From: Aradus depressus
Lineage: Eukaryota; Arthropoda; Insecta; Hemiptera; Aradidae
Direction: 5' to 3'
DNA: 64,000 nt
NCBI GenBank assembly: GCA_963662175.1
Contig: OY759221.1
Coordinates: 1,302,001-1,366,000, forward strand
This document shows positions 46,838 to 57,945 of the stretch, piece by piece; position 1 is the first letter of the stretch, and each line of letters begins with the position of its first letter. A program made the translations under genes and the position numbers. Below the pieces are notes generated by a model. That model saw nothing but the letters and a program-made list of their open reading frames with translations, searched no databases and had not been told where the DNA came from.

Positions 46838-49800
46838 ATGAACTCCACGCTGATACAATGGAACTGTAACGGCATAAGAACCCAATTTGAGGAGATAAAA
46901 ATATTATCAAATGACCAAAACCCTTCAATATTTTGCCTTCAAGAAACTCACCTCAAGCCTGCCGACAGATTCAGTCTGAAGAACTACACAGTTTACAGGA
47001 AAGATGTGATTCCAGTCTGCAGAGCTAGAAGAGGCGTTTTAACAGCTGTGAGATCTGACACCACGTCAGAGGAGCTACGGATCGAAACTCCACTCCAGGC
47101 CGTGGTGGTCAGAGTGGAAGGACCACTCCCTTTCACGCTGTGCAACATGTATCTCCCCCCTACTGAACACATGAACGAAGCGGAGATTCTAAGCCTCATA
47201 AATCAGCTCCCTCGTCCATATCTTGTAGTTGGCGACATGAATGCCTCTAATCTGCCTTGGGACCCTCATCACAGGAACACAAGGGGAAACACCTTGAGAA
47301 GGATCATAGACACCTTAGATGCGGTAGTGCTGAACACAGGAAAGAGCACATATCTGAGCCCGGCATATGGGTCAACATCGGCGATCGATGTCGCCTTCTG
47401 CTCGCCTCAGTTCACTCTGTTCCTGGACTGGAGGGTACTCCAAGACCTGCACAACAGCGACCATTACCCTATCATAATAAATTACAAATCCGTGAGGAAA
47501 TCGGCTAACAGAATGTGCAACTGGAGGATCGATGCGGCGGATTGGACTACCTTCAAGGCATTGGCCGTTATTGACCAGGATAATTTCTCGGACGACATTA
47601 ATACCACAAATAATTACATAACCGACGTCATCATGGAAGCAGCTCGAGAGTCGGTACCAGTGTCAAAAGGAAACTATAAAAGGAACTGTGTGCCCTGGTT
47701 CGACAGAGACTGCAAGCAGGTCGTGGACGGACGAAGAAAAGCAACTCAAAACCTGATAGAGTACAAGAAGGCAAGGTCCATCTCAAGGAGGATCATCAAA
47801 CAAAAAAAGAAGGAGTCATGGATCACTTTCACGTCATCCATCACCCACAAAACCCCATCCGCAACAATCTGGAAGACAATTCGAAGTATTTCAGGCACCT
47901 ACGCTTTCCACACCCCAATATTAAAAGTTGACTCCAGTCTTGTTACCGACCCCCTAGAAATAGCCAACATCTTTGCTGAATTTTACAGTAATGTCTCAGC
48001 CAGCAATAGTTACCACCCGGATTTTCAACAGCTAAAAGAACATACTGAAACTACTCACATCTTAGACACCGATGATGACACTGAAAATTTCTATAACCGT
48101 AATTTCAGCCTTTGGGAGCTAAAATCAGCAGTCCAGGACCTCAAGAAATCTGCACCGGGTCTGGACAGAGTACACAATGTTATGCTGAAGAACTTATCTC
48201 CTGATTCACTGAGAGGCCTCCTTAATTTTTTCAACAAAATTTGGAATGGAAATGAAATTCCAGATGACTGGTCTGAGTCAATAATTCTACCGCAATTAAA
48301 GCCAGGAAAGGTCCCACACTCTCCGGATAGTTACAGGCCCATAGCACTCACATGCAGCCCCTGCAAGCTTATGGAGAGACTGGTGAACCGCAGGCTTACT
48401 TGGATATTGGAGAAAGAAAATCTTCTGGCGAACATACAATGTGGCTTTAGAAAGGGTAGGTCTACCCTCGACCACCTGGTCTCAATAGAAAATGAGCTTC
48501 AAAACGCCTTTTTGAACAAAGAGGAGGCGATCGGTCTTTTTTTTGACATTGAAAAGGCTTACGACAGGGCATGGCGGTATGAAATTTTGAGGCAACTCCA
48601 TGAATGGGGCCTACGAGGGAACCTCCCAAGATTTGTAAAACACTTTTTAGCTCGGAGATATGTAAGGGTCAGAATAGGCGACAAAGAATCGAGAAGACAT
48701 CTTGTAGAAAATGGGATACCTCAAGGCAGCGTCTTGAGTTGTACGTTATTTGGAATCGCCATCAACAGCGTCGCAAAATGTATACCCCGACACTGCAAAG
48801 GCTATCTGTTTGTCGACGATCTCAGTGTACTTTACAGATTCAAGGATTATGACCGAATGAAAAACGATCTGCAACGGCTCCTTACCAAACTATATGACTG
48901 GTCGAAAAAAACAGGCCTCACAATTTCAACACAGAAAAGTGTAGGAGTTTACTTCAGCAGAAGAAGAAACCGAAACCCACCGCCTGACCTCCGGATAGGA
49001 TATAACAGCATTGAATTCAAAAACAATGTAAAGTTCCTGGGGCTAGTGCTGGACGAAAAGCTCTCTTGGTCCGACCACATCAGACAACTAAAGGAGTCCT
49101 GTTTGAGAAGAATGAACATTTTAAAGGTATTAGCAAACACATCCTGGGGCTCTGACAGGCTATCTATGATCCGGCTATATAAAGCCCTGATATTATCCAG
49201 GTTAGACTACGGAGGCATGGTCTACGCATCAGCCAGGAGCACATATATTAGCTTATTAGACTCCGTGCATCATGCCGGAATCCGTTTGGCCACTGGTGCC
49301 TTCCGTACAAGCCCAGTAACAAGCCTCTGTGCAGAGTCTGGTATTCCCCACATGGCGTCTGGCTATATAGCATCCCTCAGTATGCAACCTCAAAACCCCG
49401 CATATAAGCCAGTTTTCTCACCCAAGTATGCTAGAGCGTATGAGGAGAGGCAAAGTGTGACTAGACCGCTTGGGATTCGGGCTAGGGGTTACGCCGGTGA
49501 GCTTCTTGCTACAAACCCACCACCCTTAGTATTGGGGGACCCTCCCTGGCTGACTCCCTCTATACAGATTAACCTTGAACTACATACTAACAGCAAACAT
49601 GAAACTGCCCCTTCAGTATTTGTACAATCCTTCCATAATTTACTTCATAGACTGCCCCATGAAAAAATTTTATATACTGATGCTTCAAAATTAGATGAGG
49701 GTGTAGGAGCGGCAGTCGCAATGGATGGTGCTGTCTTAAAACGACGACTCCCAGGCATTTGTAGCGTTCACACTGGTGAACTGTTTGCACTGTCCATGGC

Positions 49801-50467
49801 GTTGTACAGCATCATGAATCTCAGGGGAGAGCGGTACATTATCTGCTGTGATTCACTCTCAGCCCTGCAAAGTATCCAAGAGTTATACTCTGATAACTGT
49901 TTGGTTGCCAAGATACACAGCTATTACAAAACCCTCACCGAACTGAAGAAAACTATCCTCTTTTGTTGGGTTCCTAGCCATGTTGGGATAAGGGGTAATG
50001 AATTAGTGGATGCTGCTGCGAAAGAAGCGGCAGCAAGTCTTCTTGAGGAAGTTGTGGTATATACAAAGAAGGACCTGCAGCGGTGGCTTCGACGTAGCGT
50101 GATGGAAGGCTGGAGAAATATGTGGGAGGAGATCGAGAACAGCAAGCTCAAAGTGGTGAAGAGAGATGTGAAGCCGTGGGGATCCTCTTGTAGAGGCAGC
50201 CGAAGGGAGGAGGTGGCGTTGACCCGACTCCGAATTGGCCACTCTCGGCTAACCCACGGCCATCTGATGACAAGAAGTGAACCGACCACATGTTGTGGGG
50301 TGCCCCTCAGTATCCAACATATCTTGGAAGAATGCCCCCGCTACGGAGAGCGACTGGCCAGACTGGCCATACCACGCTATCTAGCTGAGGCCCTCAAAGA
50401 TGACAGCCGGATGGCTGATCGTATCGTTGACTTCCTCACGAAGACTGGGCTCATCAACCAACTGTAA
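46838..50467 (+). CDS. E2 ORF2: endonuclease / reverse transcriptase / RNase H
   Basis: The ATG at 46838 (MNSTLIQWNCNG) is the best start because it matches E1; the frame is open further upstream to 46793. Endonuclease motifs: CLQETH, VGDMNAS, NSDHYP. Reverse transcriptase: YRPIALTC, GIPQGSVLS and FVDD near residue 657, the same unusual variant as E1. RNase H: YTDASK, GELFALSMAL, CDSLSAL, HVGIRGNELVD. The C-terminal zinc motif is altered: E1 has CELC where E2 has adjacent cysteines (TTCCGVPLSIQH). E2 also lacks about seven residues after the GIP motif that E1 has. No stops. Probably the most complete LINE enzyme in the window; the zinc change could affect target binding. Confidence 0.9.
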   Translation: MNSTLIQWNCNGIRTQFEEIKILSNDQNPSIFCLQETHLKPADRFSLKNYTVYRKDVIPVCRARRGVLTAVRSDTTSEELRIETPLQAVVVRVEGPLPFTLCNMYLPPTEHMNEAEILSLINQLPRPYLVVGDMNASNLPWDPHHRNTRGNTLRRIIDTLDAVVLNTGKSTYLSPAYGSTSAIDVAFCSPQFTLFLDWRVLQDLHNSDHYPIIINYKSVRKSANRMCNWRIDAADWTTFKALAVIDQDNFSDDINTTNNYITDVIMEAARESVPVSKGNYKRNCVPWFDRDCKQVVDGRRKATQNLIEYKKARSISRRIIKQKKKESWITFTSSITHKTPSATIWKTIRSISGTYAFHTPILKVDSSLVTDPLEIANIFAEFYSNVSASNSYHPDFQQLKEHTETTHILDTDDDTENFYNRNFSLWELKSAVQDLKKSAPGLDRVHNVMLKNLSPDSLRGLLNFFNKIWNGNEIPDDWSESIILPQLKPGKVPHSPDSYRPIALTCSPCKLMERLVNRRLTWILEKENLLANIQCGFRKGRSTLDHLVSIENELQNAFLNKEEAIGLFFDIEKAYDRAWRYEILRQLHEWGLRGNLPRFVKHFLARRYVRVRIGDKESRRHLVENGIPQGSVLSCTLFGIAINSVAKCIPRHCKGYLFVDDLSVLYRFKDYDRMKNDLQRLLTKLYDWSKKTGLTISTQKSVGVYFSRRRNRNPPPDLRIGYNSIEFKNNVKFLGLVLDEKLSWSDHIRQLKESCLRRMNILKVLANTSWGSDRLSMIRLYKALILSRLDYGGMVYASARSTYISLLDSVHHAGIRLATGAFRTSPVTSLCAESGIPHMASGYIASLSMQPQNPAYKPVFSPKYARAYEERQSVTRPLGIRARGYAGELLATNPPPLVLGDPPWLTPSIQINLELHTNSKHETAPSVFVQSFHNLLHRLPHEKILYTDASKLDEGVGAAVAMDGAVLKRRLPGICSVHTGELFALSMALYSIMNLRGERYIICCDSLSALQSIQELYSDNCLVAKIHSYYKTLTELKKTILFCWVPSHVGIRGNELVDAAAKEAAASLLEEVVVYTKKDLQRWLRRSVMEGWRNMWEEIENSKLKVVKRDVKPWGSSCRGSRREEVALTRLRIGHSRLTHGHLMTRSEPTTCCGVPLSIQHILEECPRYGERLARLAIPRYLAEALKDDSRMADRIVDFLTKTGLINQL

Positions 50468-50734
50468 ATATACAGTCGTTAAATGACAAACATGGCTGGG
50501 GACTGACCGACTGTCAGTTGACTCTGCAGATATCTATTTTTGCCTTCTGGATAGGTATATGCAAATTTAAAATATAGCTAAGTATGTGTGTATGTGAATG
50601 TATGTGCATATATATGTGTATATATATATATGTATATATATATATGGATAACTTATGTGTGTGCTTGTATGGGTAGTGAATGTGTATATATGCATGCATA
50701 TGATAACAAATATCATTTAAATTATGAAAATAGA

Positions 50735-50890
50735 GAAAAAAAAAATATCAAAATATATAATGAAAAAAAAAAATAATAAAAAAAAAAAAATAAATAAAAA
50801 AATAAAAAAGTTACAAAACAGCAAGGAAGAATATATATACAGAAAATGAGTAAAAAGAATGGTAATGGAAAAAAAAAAAAAAAAAAAGTA
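50735..50890 (+). repeat. A-rich and TA-rich tracts in E2 3' UTR
   Basis: Long A runs at 50735-50815 and 50869-50887, preceded by a TATG/TATA-rich stretch (50585-50650). Another A run with TA repeats lies at 51226-51280. All are inside the element, since its 3' end is fixed by the target-site duplication at 51353. Confidence 0.8.
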
Positions 50891-51352
50891 GGTGTGTGTA
50901 ATTTTATTCCTTATCATCTATCATGCTTTGTCAGCTAGTACATAGGACTATAGACTAATAAGATATGCTTTGCAGCTCTGTCGTAAAAATTCAACTACAC
51001 TGTAATGGCTGTGTGTTTGGCCTCCTTACGTAGATCTCACTGTGACTGCTCCCAGATCGCAGCGGGAATGTGCCGTTCTCCTGGAGTCTCTTAGCTGGGC
51101 CCCGGGATAGTCGGTCCGTCATCATGTTGTCTCTCTGGTCCGCTCTGATCTGCCTCCAATTATATGACTGCATATTATGACTACCTATTTTTCTTATTTT
51201 TTGTTATTATTTTCTTAAAAAAAAGGGGGAAAAAAAAAAAATACACATATATATATACCTATATATATATAGATATAGTGAGCGATACTGCAAAATACGC
51301 TAGACTGGCGCTATGACCCTGGCTGTTGCGTGCCAAACAAAAACCCAAATAC

Positions 51353-52711
51353 TATTCCACATTTCTTCCTTGATAATTTTAGTTGGAACCAAACGGTAAC
51401 TTATTTTATCATACATATGGAGTCTATCGAGCTCAGGATCGCCACTTAGAAAACTAGCCAAGCCACTTAGGTCAGATGTTTTAATCGTGAAGATAAAAAT
51501 AAATTTGAGCACGTGGTCCTTCGGATTGGACTTTAAGCTATGATCGAGGGCCTTTTTGTATGTCAGGTGCTCGATAATGAGTCGTATGTTATGTAACTAA
51601 ACCTAAGTAGCTAAAATTTCACTTTGGTTCAAAGCGTTGAGCACGTCGTCCTTCGGATGGGACTTTCCCGATATATCTGAATCTGTCTATCAGTTTTAAC
51701 AAATATTAAATCTAAAAACTGTTAAAAAGCGAGAAATTTGATGAATGGGATTTCGCCCGACTTTTTCGAAAAACATTTTTATTTCGATGTTTGTGTAGGA
51801 TTCAGATAACCCGATTGTTCCATCAGTTTAAACAAATATTAAAACTAAAAACCTTTTAAAAGCGAGAAATTTGAAGAATTGAGTTTCCCGAGCTCAGGAT
51901 CGCCATTTAGAAATCTAGCCAAGTCACTTAGGTCAGATGTTTTAATCGGGAAGATAAAAATGAATTTGAGCACGTCGTCCTTCGGATTAGACTTTAAGCT
52001 ATGATCGAGGGCCTTTTCGTATGTCAGGTACTCGATAATGAGTCGTATGTTAGGTATCTAAACCTGGGTAGTTGAAATTTCATTTTCGTTAAAAATAACT
52101 TGAGCACGTCGTCCTTCGGATGGGACTTTCCCGATACATCTGAATCTTTCTTTGGTTGACCATCTTCGTTTCTGGATGCTGCCTATCTACCAACATAGCT
52201 GTATTAATTTGTTTTTCAGAAAATATATCAAAACGGTACCTCAAAGCCCACTTATATTCCACTTTTCTTCCTTGATAATTTTAGTTGGAACCAAACGGTA
52301 ACTTATTTTATCATACATATGGAGTCTATCGAGCTCAGGCTCGCCATTTAGAAATCTAGCCATGTCACTTAGGTCAGATGTTTTAATCGGGAAGATAAAA
52401 ATAAATTTGAGCACGTCGTCCTTCGGATTGGACTTTGAGCTATGATCGAGGGCCTTTACGTATGTCAGGTACTCGATAATGAGTCGTATGTTATGTATCT
52501 AAACCTGGGTAGCTGAAATTTCACTTAGGTTAAAAAACCTTGAGCACGTCGTCCTTCGGATGGGACTTTCCCGATATATCTGAATCTGTCTATCAGTTTT
52601 AACAAATATTAAGCCTATAAACCGTTAAAAAGCGAGAAATTTGAAGAATGGGATATAGCCCGACGTTTTTCGAAAAACATTTTTATTTCGATTTTTGTGT
52701 AGAATTCAGAT
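51353..52711 (+). repeat. Satellite D, segment 2
   Basis: Continues the register broken at 44954 and runs to the insertion of E4. It contains the shared core GCACGTCGTCCTTCGGAT several times at alternating spacings. Confidence 0.9.
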
Positions 52712-52800
52712 TTTTTTTTTTTTTTTTTTTTTTTGGCCTCAGCAATAAGCCATAGCCAATCAAACAAATTCATATGAATATATTAGATTTCTTTATTATT

Positions 52801-55800
52801 TTACACCGAGATTCCACATGCCTTAATGAAACTTAAGATACTCCTGTAAATGTCCACCTTACCAGAGCCTATAAGACAGGCGTAGTTGAATGGCTGACAC
52901 AATTTGGGATCTATCGCCATAAACAAAGAGAGCCTCTCTTCAGAAAATTTCGGACACAACATGAAAATATGTTCAAAAGACTCGACTTCCCCACAGTGGG
53001 GGCATAAAGCCGATTCAGCCAAACCTATCCTGTGCTTATACAAACCGGCTCCCGAGTGAACCAAGGACGAACTTCAACCAAGGGATTCAGATCTTTATAA
53101 AAGCTACCCTTCCTAGAAACTGAAAATTCCTCCTGCCAGGTGCTCCAAATCTCTCTTCCAACTGAATCATAAAACTCTCTGAAGGGAATCAAACAGTGAA
53201 GCTTTGAGCCCTCCACTATAGCCTGCCTTGCTAACTTGTCCACAATTTCATTGGCCTCCACCCCTGAGTGTGCCTTCACCCACGTAAATACCACTCTTGA
53301 TCCTAGCCTCTTCAAAACATTAATGTGTTCTATAATTTCTACAAGAAGATGGGAAGGGTTCCTATTGATACAAAATTTATCGATTTGACTTAATGTACTT
53401 TGATTATCTGACACGATAATCAAGTTTTCAGGGCCACGCAGGGAGACAGAATATTTCAGAGCTTCCAGAATAGAGATCATATCGACAGTCGCTATCGAAA
53501 AGAAGTGAGAAACTGAAAATGAAGCCTTAAAGTTTCTCTGAGGGTCAAAGAACGACAAACCGCAGCCCATTTTAGTCTTGGAACCGTCCGTATAAATATA
53601 ATATGGGTTTTCTTGCATCGGACATGAAAAAGTGAAATCCTCTATATTTCCCGAGTAGCTTGGAAAATAGACCGTAGTAGAAGAATAGAGATTAGAATAG
53701 TCCGTGAAGAACAACCGCAAAAGGTCTGACGTAAATATTCGACCATGATGTTGATGAGTTCGAAGGAAGCTGGATGTCAGAAGAGGTGCCCTTTTCTTCG
53801 TCCAAAAGTCATGAGTTAACAAGATAATATTAAGCTCAGAGATATTGTTGAATAGACGAGAGTTCAGAGCCATTATTTTAAGCAAGTATCTGTCCGCTAA
53901 CATTCTTCTGCGCTTGCTAAATGGCAGCTCGCCAGATTCGGACAAAAGAACATCGATTGGAGTTGATTTCAGAAAGCCCAGACAAAGCCTAAGACAGCCG
54001 TTCTGAACCAGATCCAGTTTGTGAAGAGTAGTGGAACTTGCATCACCAAAAAGACAAGATCCGTAATCCGCGATAGAACGAACGGTAGCTCTGTAGAATA
54101 AAAGGGCTACAGACGGGTCTGCACCCCAGCTGCAGTGAGTTACCATTTTCAGAATATTAAGGTACTTTTCTAACTTCTCAACTGTGTAGGTAATGTGTCG
54201 AAACCAACTAAGATTCTTATCCAGGAAAAGTCCCAGAAACTTAGTGAAGGGCTGTACCTTGAATGTCCCACCGCCGAGTAGCATTTCGTCTCCAATAGGA
54301 AGCCTTCTTTTTCGAGAGAAAACAGAAACATGGGTCTTCTCTACAGAAATATTCAGATTATTATTGAGAAACCAAGTTCCGAGAACTTTAACAGTCTCAT
54401 CCATTATTCCTTGGGAGTGCAGTATATCGGAGTGCGTAATATAGAGGCAAATATCGTCTGCGTACTGCAGAATCTTGACATCATTTAGAATTACACTAAC
54501 GATATCCGCAACATAGATGGCGTACAAGATTGGGCTCAAAATTCCTCCCTGGGCCAACCCTACCTGAGCTCTTCTAGGGCCCAAAATAAAATTATCCAAC
54601 CTGACGAATAAGTTTCTATCTGAGAACAAAGAGATAACGTTTGAAGCAAACTTACTCGGAAGACCTAAGTTAATCATTTTTTGGAACAACAGAGATAGGT
54701 CGACATTGTCATATGCTCCTTTGATATCAAGAAACAAAGCTAACGTAGTCTGGCCAGAAGTGAATCCTAACTGAATGTCTGTGACGAGAGTTGCCAAGCT
54801 ATCCAAGGTGGACCTGCCTTTACGGAACCCAAACTGAGAGGGAGGAAGGAGGTGGTGATGTTCCAGCCACCACTCCAGCCGCAGCTTGATGAGGCGCTCA
54901 TAGGTCTTCAAGAACACGGAGGACAACGAAATGGGACGATACGAGGAGGATACATTAGGAGGTTTGCCTGGTTTGGGGATGGGAAGGACGATATAATTCT
55001 TCCATATCTCCGGATAGGAGCCATTAGACCAGAATGTATTAAAGATAGACAATAATACCGAGACACAGAAAGGAGGCAAATGAAATAACATTGGATAAAG
55101 TATCTGGTCCTGGCCAGGGGCTGTGTTGGAAGATCTTTTGATGCAGCTGTAAAGTTCAGAAAGAGTGAAGTCTTTCAGTAACATATGGCTCTCTGTGGCG
55201 TTGTCATCAAGCTCTACGGGAAGCAGATTAGAAACATAATCTGGAGTTAAGTTGGAAAGGAATTCCTTGGTCCAATCCCCCTGGGTCAAGGGGAGCTTAT
55301 TTACCACTTTACGATTCTTTAAACATTTAATATGATTCCAAATGGCCTTAATTGGAGAATTAGATGACAAGTTATTACAAAAAGCTACCCAGGAATTGAA
55401 TTTTGCTGTCCTAATAATATGTTTTGCGACAGCAGAGAATTTTTTGAACCGCATTAAATTATCAAGAGAAGGGCTAGTCTTATAAATGATGTAAGCTGAT
55501 TTTCTATCATTTATTGATCTTTCGCAGTCCACTGTCCACCAAGAATTGGAAAACTTTTTATTATTCCAAGATTTATATTTAGGAATGGAGGTTAGGCAGG
55601 CTTGATTCAGCTTATGTAAAAAAGAGGAGTAGGACATATTAACGGCGTCTTGAGATGAAAAGGAAGACGAGAGGGAGAGTTGGAACTTGTCCCAATCAGC
55701 CCGAGAGACGTTCCATACCCGGGATGAAATTTTAGGAGTATCTGAGAGAGAAAACTGGGAAGACAATACGATAGGTAAGTGGTTGGAGCCTAACGGGTCA

Positions 55801-56405
55801 TCGGTCACAGTCCAGTCGAACATGTGGAGAATTTCTTGAGAACAGAAGGAAATGTCTAAAGCAGAAAGGTTAGTTTGATTAATATTGTTGATAAGGGTGG
55901 GGGAGCCGTCGTTTAAATATAGTAAGTCAGTTTCCTTGACAGCTTCGACGAGGTACATACCCTTAGTGTCAGTAACACTGCTGCCGAAACATGAGTGGTG
56001 ACAGTTAAAGTCCCCTAAAACTAAAACAGGAGAAGGAAGGGATTTGAAAAATCGGGACCACTGCAATTTAGATATATTATTTGTAGGGCTATTATACAGT
56101 GAAACCACATTCAAGCATCTATTATATTGAGTGGTAATCGAGGCCGCGACACAAAATACCCCATGCAACTTGTAGATATTTTTAATTTCTCGAAAAGAGA
56201 TGTTGTCCTTAATTAAGAGAGCGACGCCCGCCCTCCCATCAACTCTGTCGTGTCTTAAAATGTTAAAGTTTCGAAAGTTATAGTATTTATGTGGGGAAAA
56301 CCAAGTTTCAGATAGTGCAGCCAAATTAATATTATTACTTGACATAAATTGTTCTAAAGATCCTCTATCTGAAACGGCCGAACGGGCATTCCATTGAACG
56401 ATATT
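52801..56405 (-). pseudogene. E4 ORF2, endonuclease / reverse transcriptase / RNase H, frameshifted
   Basis: From the ATG at 56345 a frame of 1106 codons carries endonuclease (LSETWF, LGDFNCHHS, GSNHLPI), reverse transcriptase (YRPISLSSVFLKTYERLI, GLAQGGILSP, YADD) and RNase H (YTDGSK, SDNQSTL, KAHSGVEANEIVD). Homology begins earlier: the endonuclease start IVQWNARS lies at about 56382-56405 in the same frame, but no ATG occurs there before an in-frame stop at 56418-56420, so the normal start looks lost. At the other end the frame breaks near 53050. The zinc-motif C-terminus (CPHCGEVESFEHIFMLC) continues in another frame to 52801. One shift plus a damaged start make it inactive. Confidence 0.85.
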
Positions 56406-56435
56406 ATTTATTATTTTTTAATTCATCCTTTAACT

Positions 56436-57765
56436 TTATTTTTGAAGACTTCCTTCCTTCATAGTATGATCAGAAATATCTAATTTATCTTTATTTGTCC
56501 AAGAAGTTATTATATTTAAAAAGGTGTCACAAATTTCCTCTAAACTGAGATTTATTTTATCTTCACTGTTATATGAATCCGTATGAGAAAGGTTTTTAAT
56601 AAGCCCCCCTTCCCAATTCCTTGCGGTAGGAACCGTATATAATTCTTTACTAAAGTCTGACTGACTTGGTCTTGGAGGAGAAAAGAGTCTAGGTCTTTTA
56701 ACACTAGTTTTATAGTAGGATTCTGTAACAGGAATGTTTATAACCGGCGAGGGCATAGTCGGAAAGTCAGTCTGAGATTTAAGAGAAGGCTTAGCCAAAA
56801 CATTTGAGAAATTTCTGCGTTCAACTAATTCTCTAGCTTCACTGTAAGGAATATTTTCGTTGACCATAAACGTTTTAATTTTTTTTTTGTTTTTCAAATT
56901 CGGGGCATTTATTGAAGTCGAGAGACGAATGTTTTTGCTCACAATGCACACATTTATAAACAGTGGGATTGGGGCAATCTTTTTTTTCATGCTGGCCAGA
57001 GCATAAACTGCATCTGGCAGTACCTTTGCATTAAGCACTTACATGATTAAAACGGAGACATTTGTAGCACACGACGACACGTTGAACGTATGGTTCAACC
57101 GGTCTCCGTACAAAATGAATAGAAACGTAGTCCGGCATTAGCTGTCCTCTAAATGTCAACAAAATTGTTGAGGTTGGTCTTTCTATCATTCCGTTACTTT
57201 CCTTAACTTTTCTACTGAATCGCTTAACCGAAATTCGGTTACATCCTTGACCTAGATTATGGTGTAATGACTCAACAATTTCGGCCTCTGATAAAGAGAT
57301 ATCAACATCCCTAATTATACCTTGTCGTTTAATAAGAAACGAGGGAATATACACCTCAATATTTTCTTTTTTGAAATAATCAGACTCAATTAACATATTT
57401 GCACCCGCCCCACTACGAAGGATTATTTTAATTCTATTATACCCGGCTTTAGAAATTTCAACTACATCATTTGTAATAAGAGGGTGGTTATTGAATATGA
57501 TTTTGCCTATGGATATTGGGTGCAATCGTCCAATTTTAACTTCGTGCCGCTTACTCTCAATATAAACTTGGAAAGGACCTTTGTCCCAAGGCTTGTAGAA
57601 ATGTACTTCACGAACTTTTTCCAGTGTTATATTAACCTCTTTATTCTCATTGGGGATAGTAGAATGATCCACTATGCCTACATTCGCCTCACAGTTGATG
57701 GGGGAAGGGTTTTCTTCCATTGGAACGTTATTTCCGGGGGGCCCAGGTCCCCCCCCCAGGGTCAT
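56436..57765 (-). pseudogene. E4 ORF1 (gag-like), stop plus frameshift
   Basis: Starts MTLGGGPGPPGNNVP at 57765. The first zinc knuckle (CYKCLRFNH) is broken by an in-frame TAA at 57031-57033, just before its last Cys. The same frame then continues with the second (CSLCSGQH) and third (CVHCEQKH) knuckles. In a run of ten A (T on plus, about 56879-56888) it must shift to continue with ENIPYSEAREL, the equivalent of the E1/E2 segment after the knuckles, and runs to a stop at 56436. So there is one nonsense change and one homopolymer shift; the latter could be a sequencing error, the former less easily. Confidence 0.85.
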
Positions 57766-57945
57766 TCATAATATAATAAAAGGTCACTTACCTATATGAG
57801 GAATAAACTAAAATTATAATAGAAACGAAAAACTAACAATAATAAAACGAAACTAAAATTAATTGAATAGAAGTTGGAACGGACTCACGTAAAGCTGTTA
57901 ATCCCCAAGCTGATGTATACTCCACGAGATCAAAACAACAACTGT

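Larger units (their letters stand above)
44955..51352 (+). mobile_element. E2: full-length I-superfamily LINE in satellite D
   Basis: A 6398-bp element bounded by the 12-bp direct repeat TATTCCACATTT (44943-44954 and 51353-51364). The satellite continues in register across the insertion, so both ends are known exactly. Order: 5' UTR ~357 bp, ORF1, intergenic ~290 bp, ORF2, 3' UTR ~885 bp with A-rich and TA-rich stretches, and a 3' end containing TATGACCCTGGCTGTTG. The clean duplication and open ORF2 suggest a recent insertion. Confidence 0.9.
52712..57945 (-). mobile_element. E4: full-length but inactivated I-superfamily LINE in satellite D
   Basis: A 5234-bp element on the minus strand. Its 3' end is a ~24-base A tail (T run at 52711-52734 on plus), preceded by GCTATGGCTTATTGCTGAGG. 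Flanking copies of ATTCAGAT (52704-52711 and 57946-57953) are the target-site duplication inside the satellite motif GGATTCAGATATCCCGG. The 5' end starts ACAGTTGTTG. Coding layout is as in E1 and E2, but protein similarity is lower and the active site is YADD, so it is a separate lineage. Confidence 0.9.
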
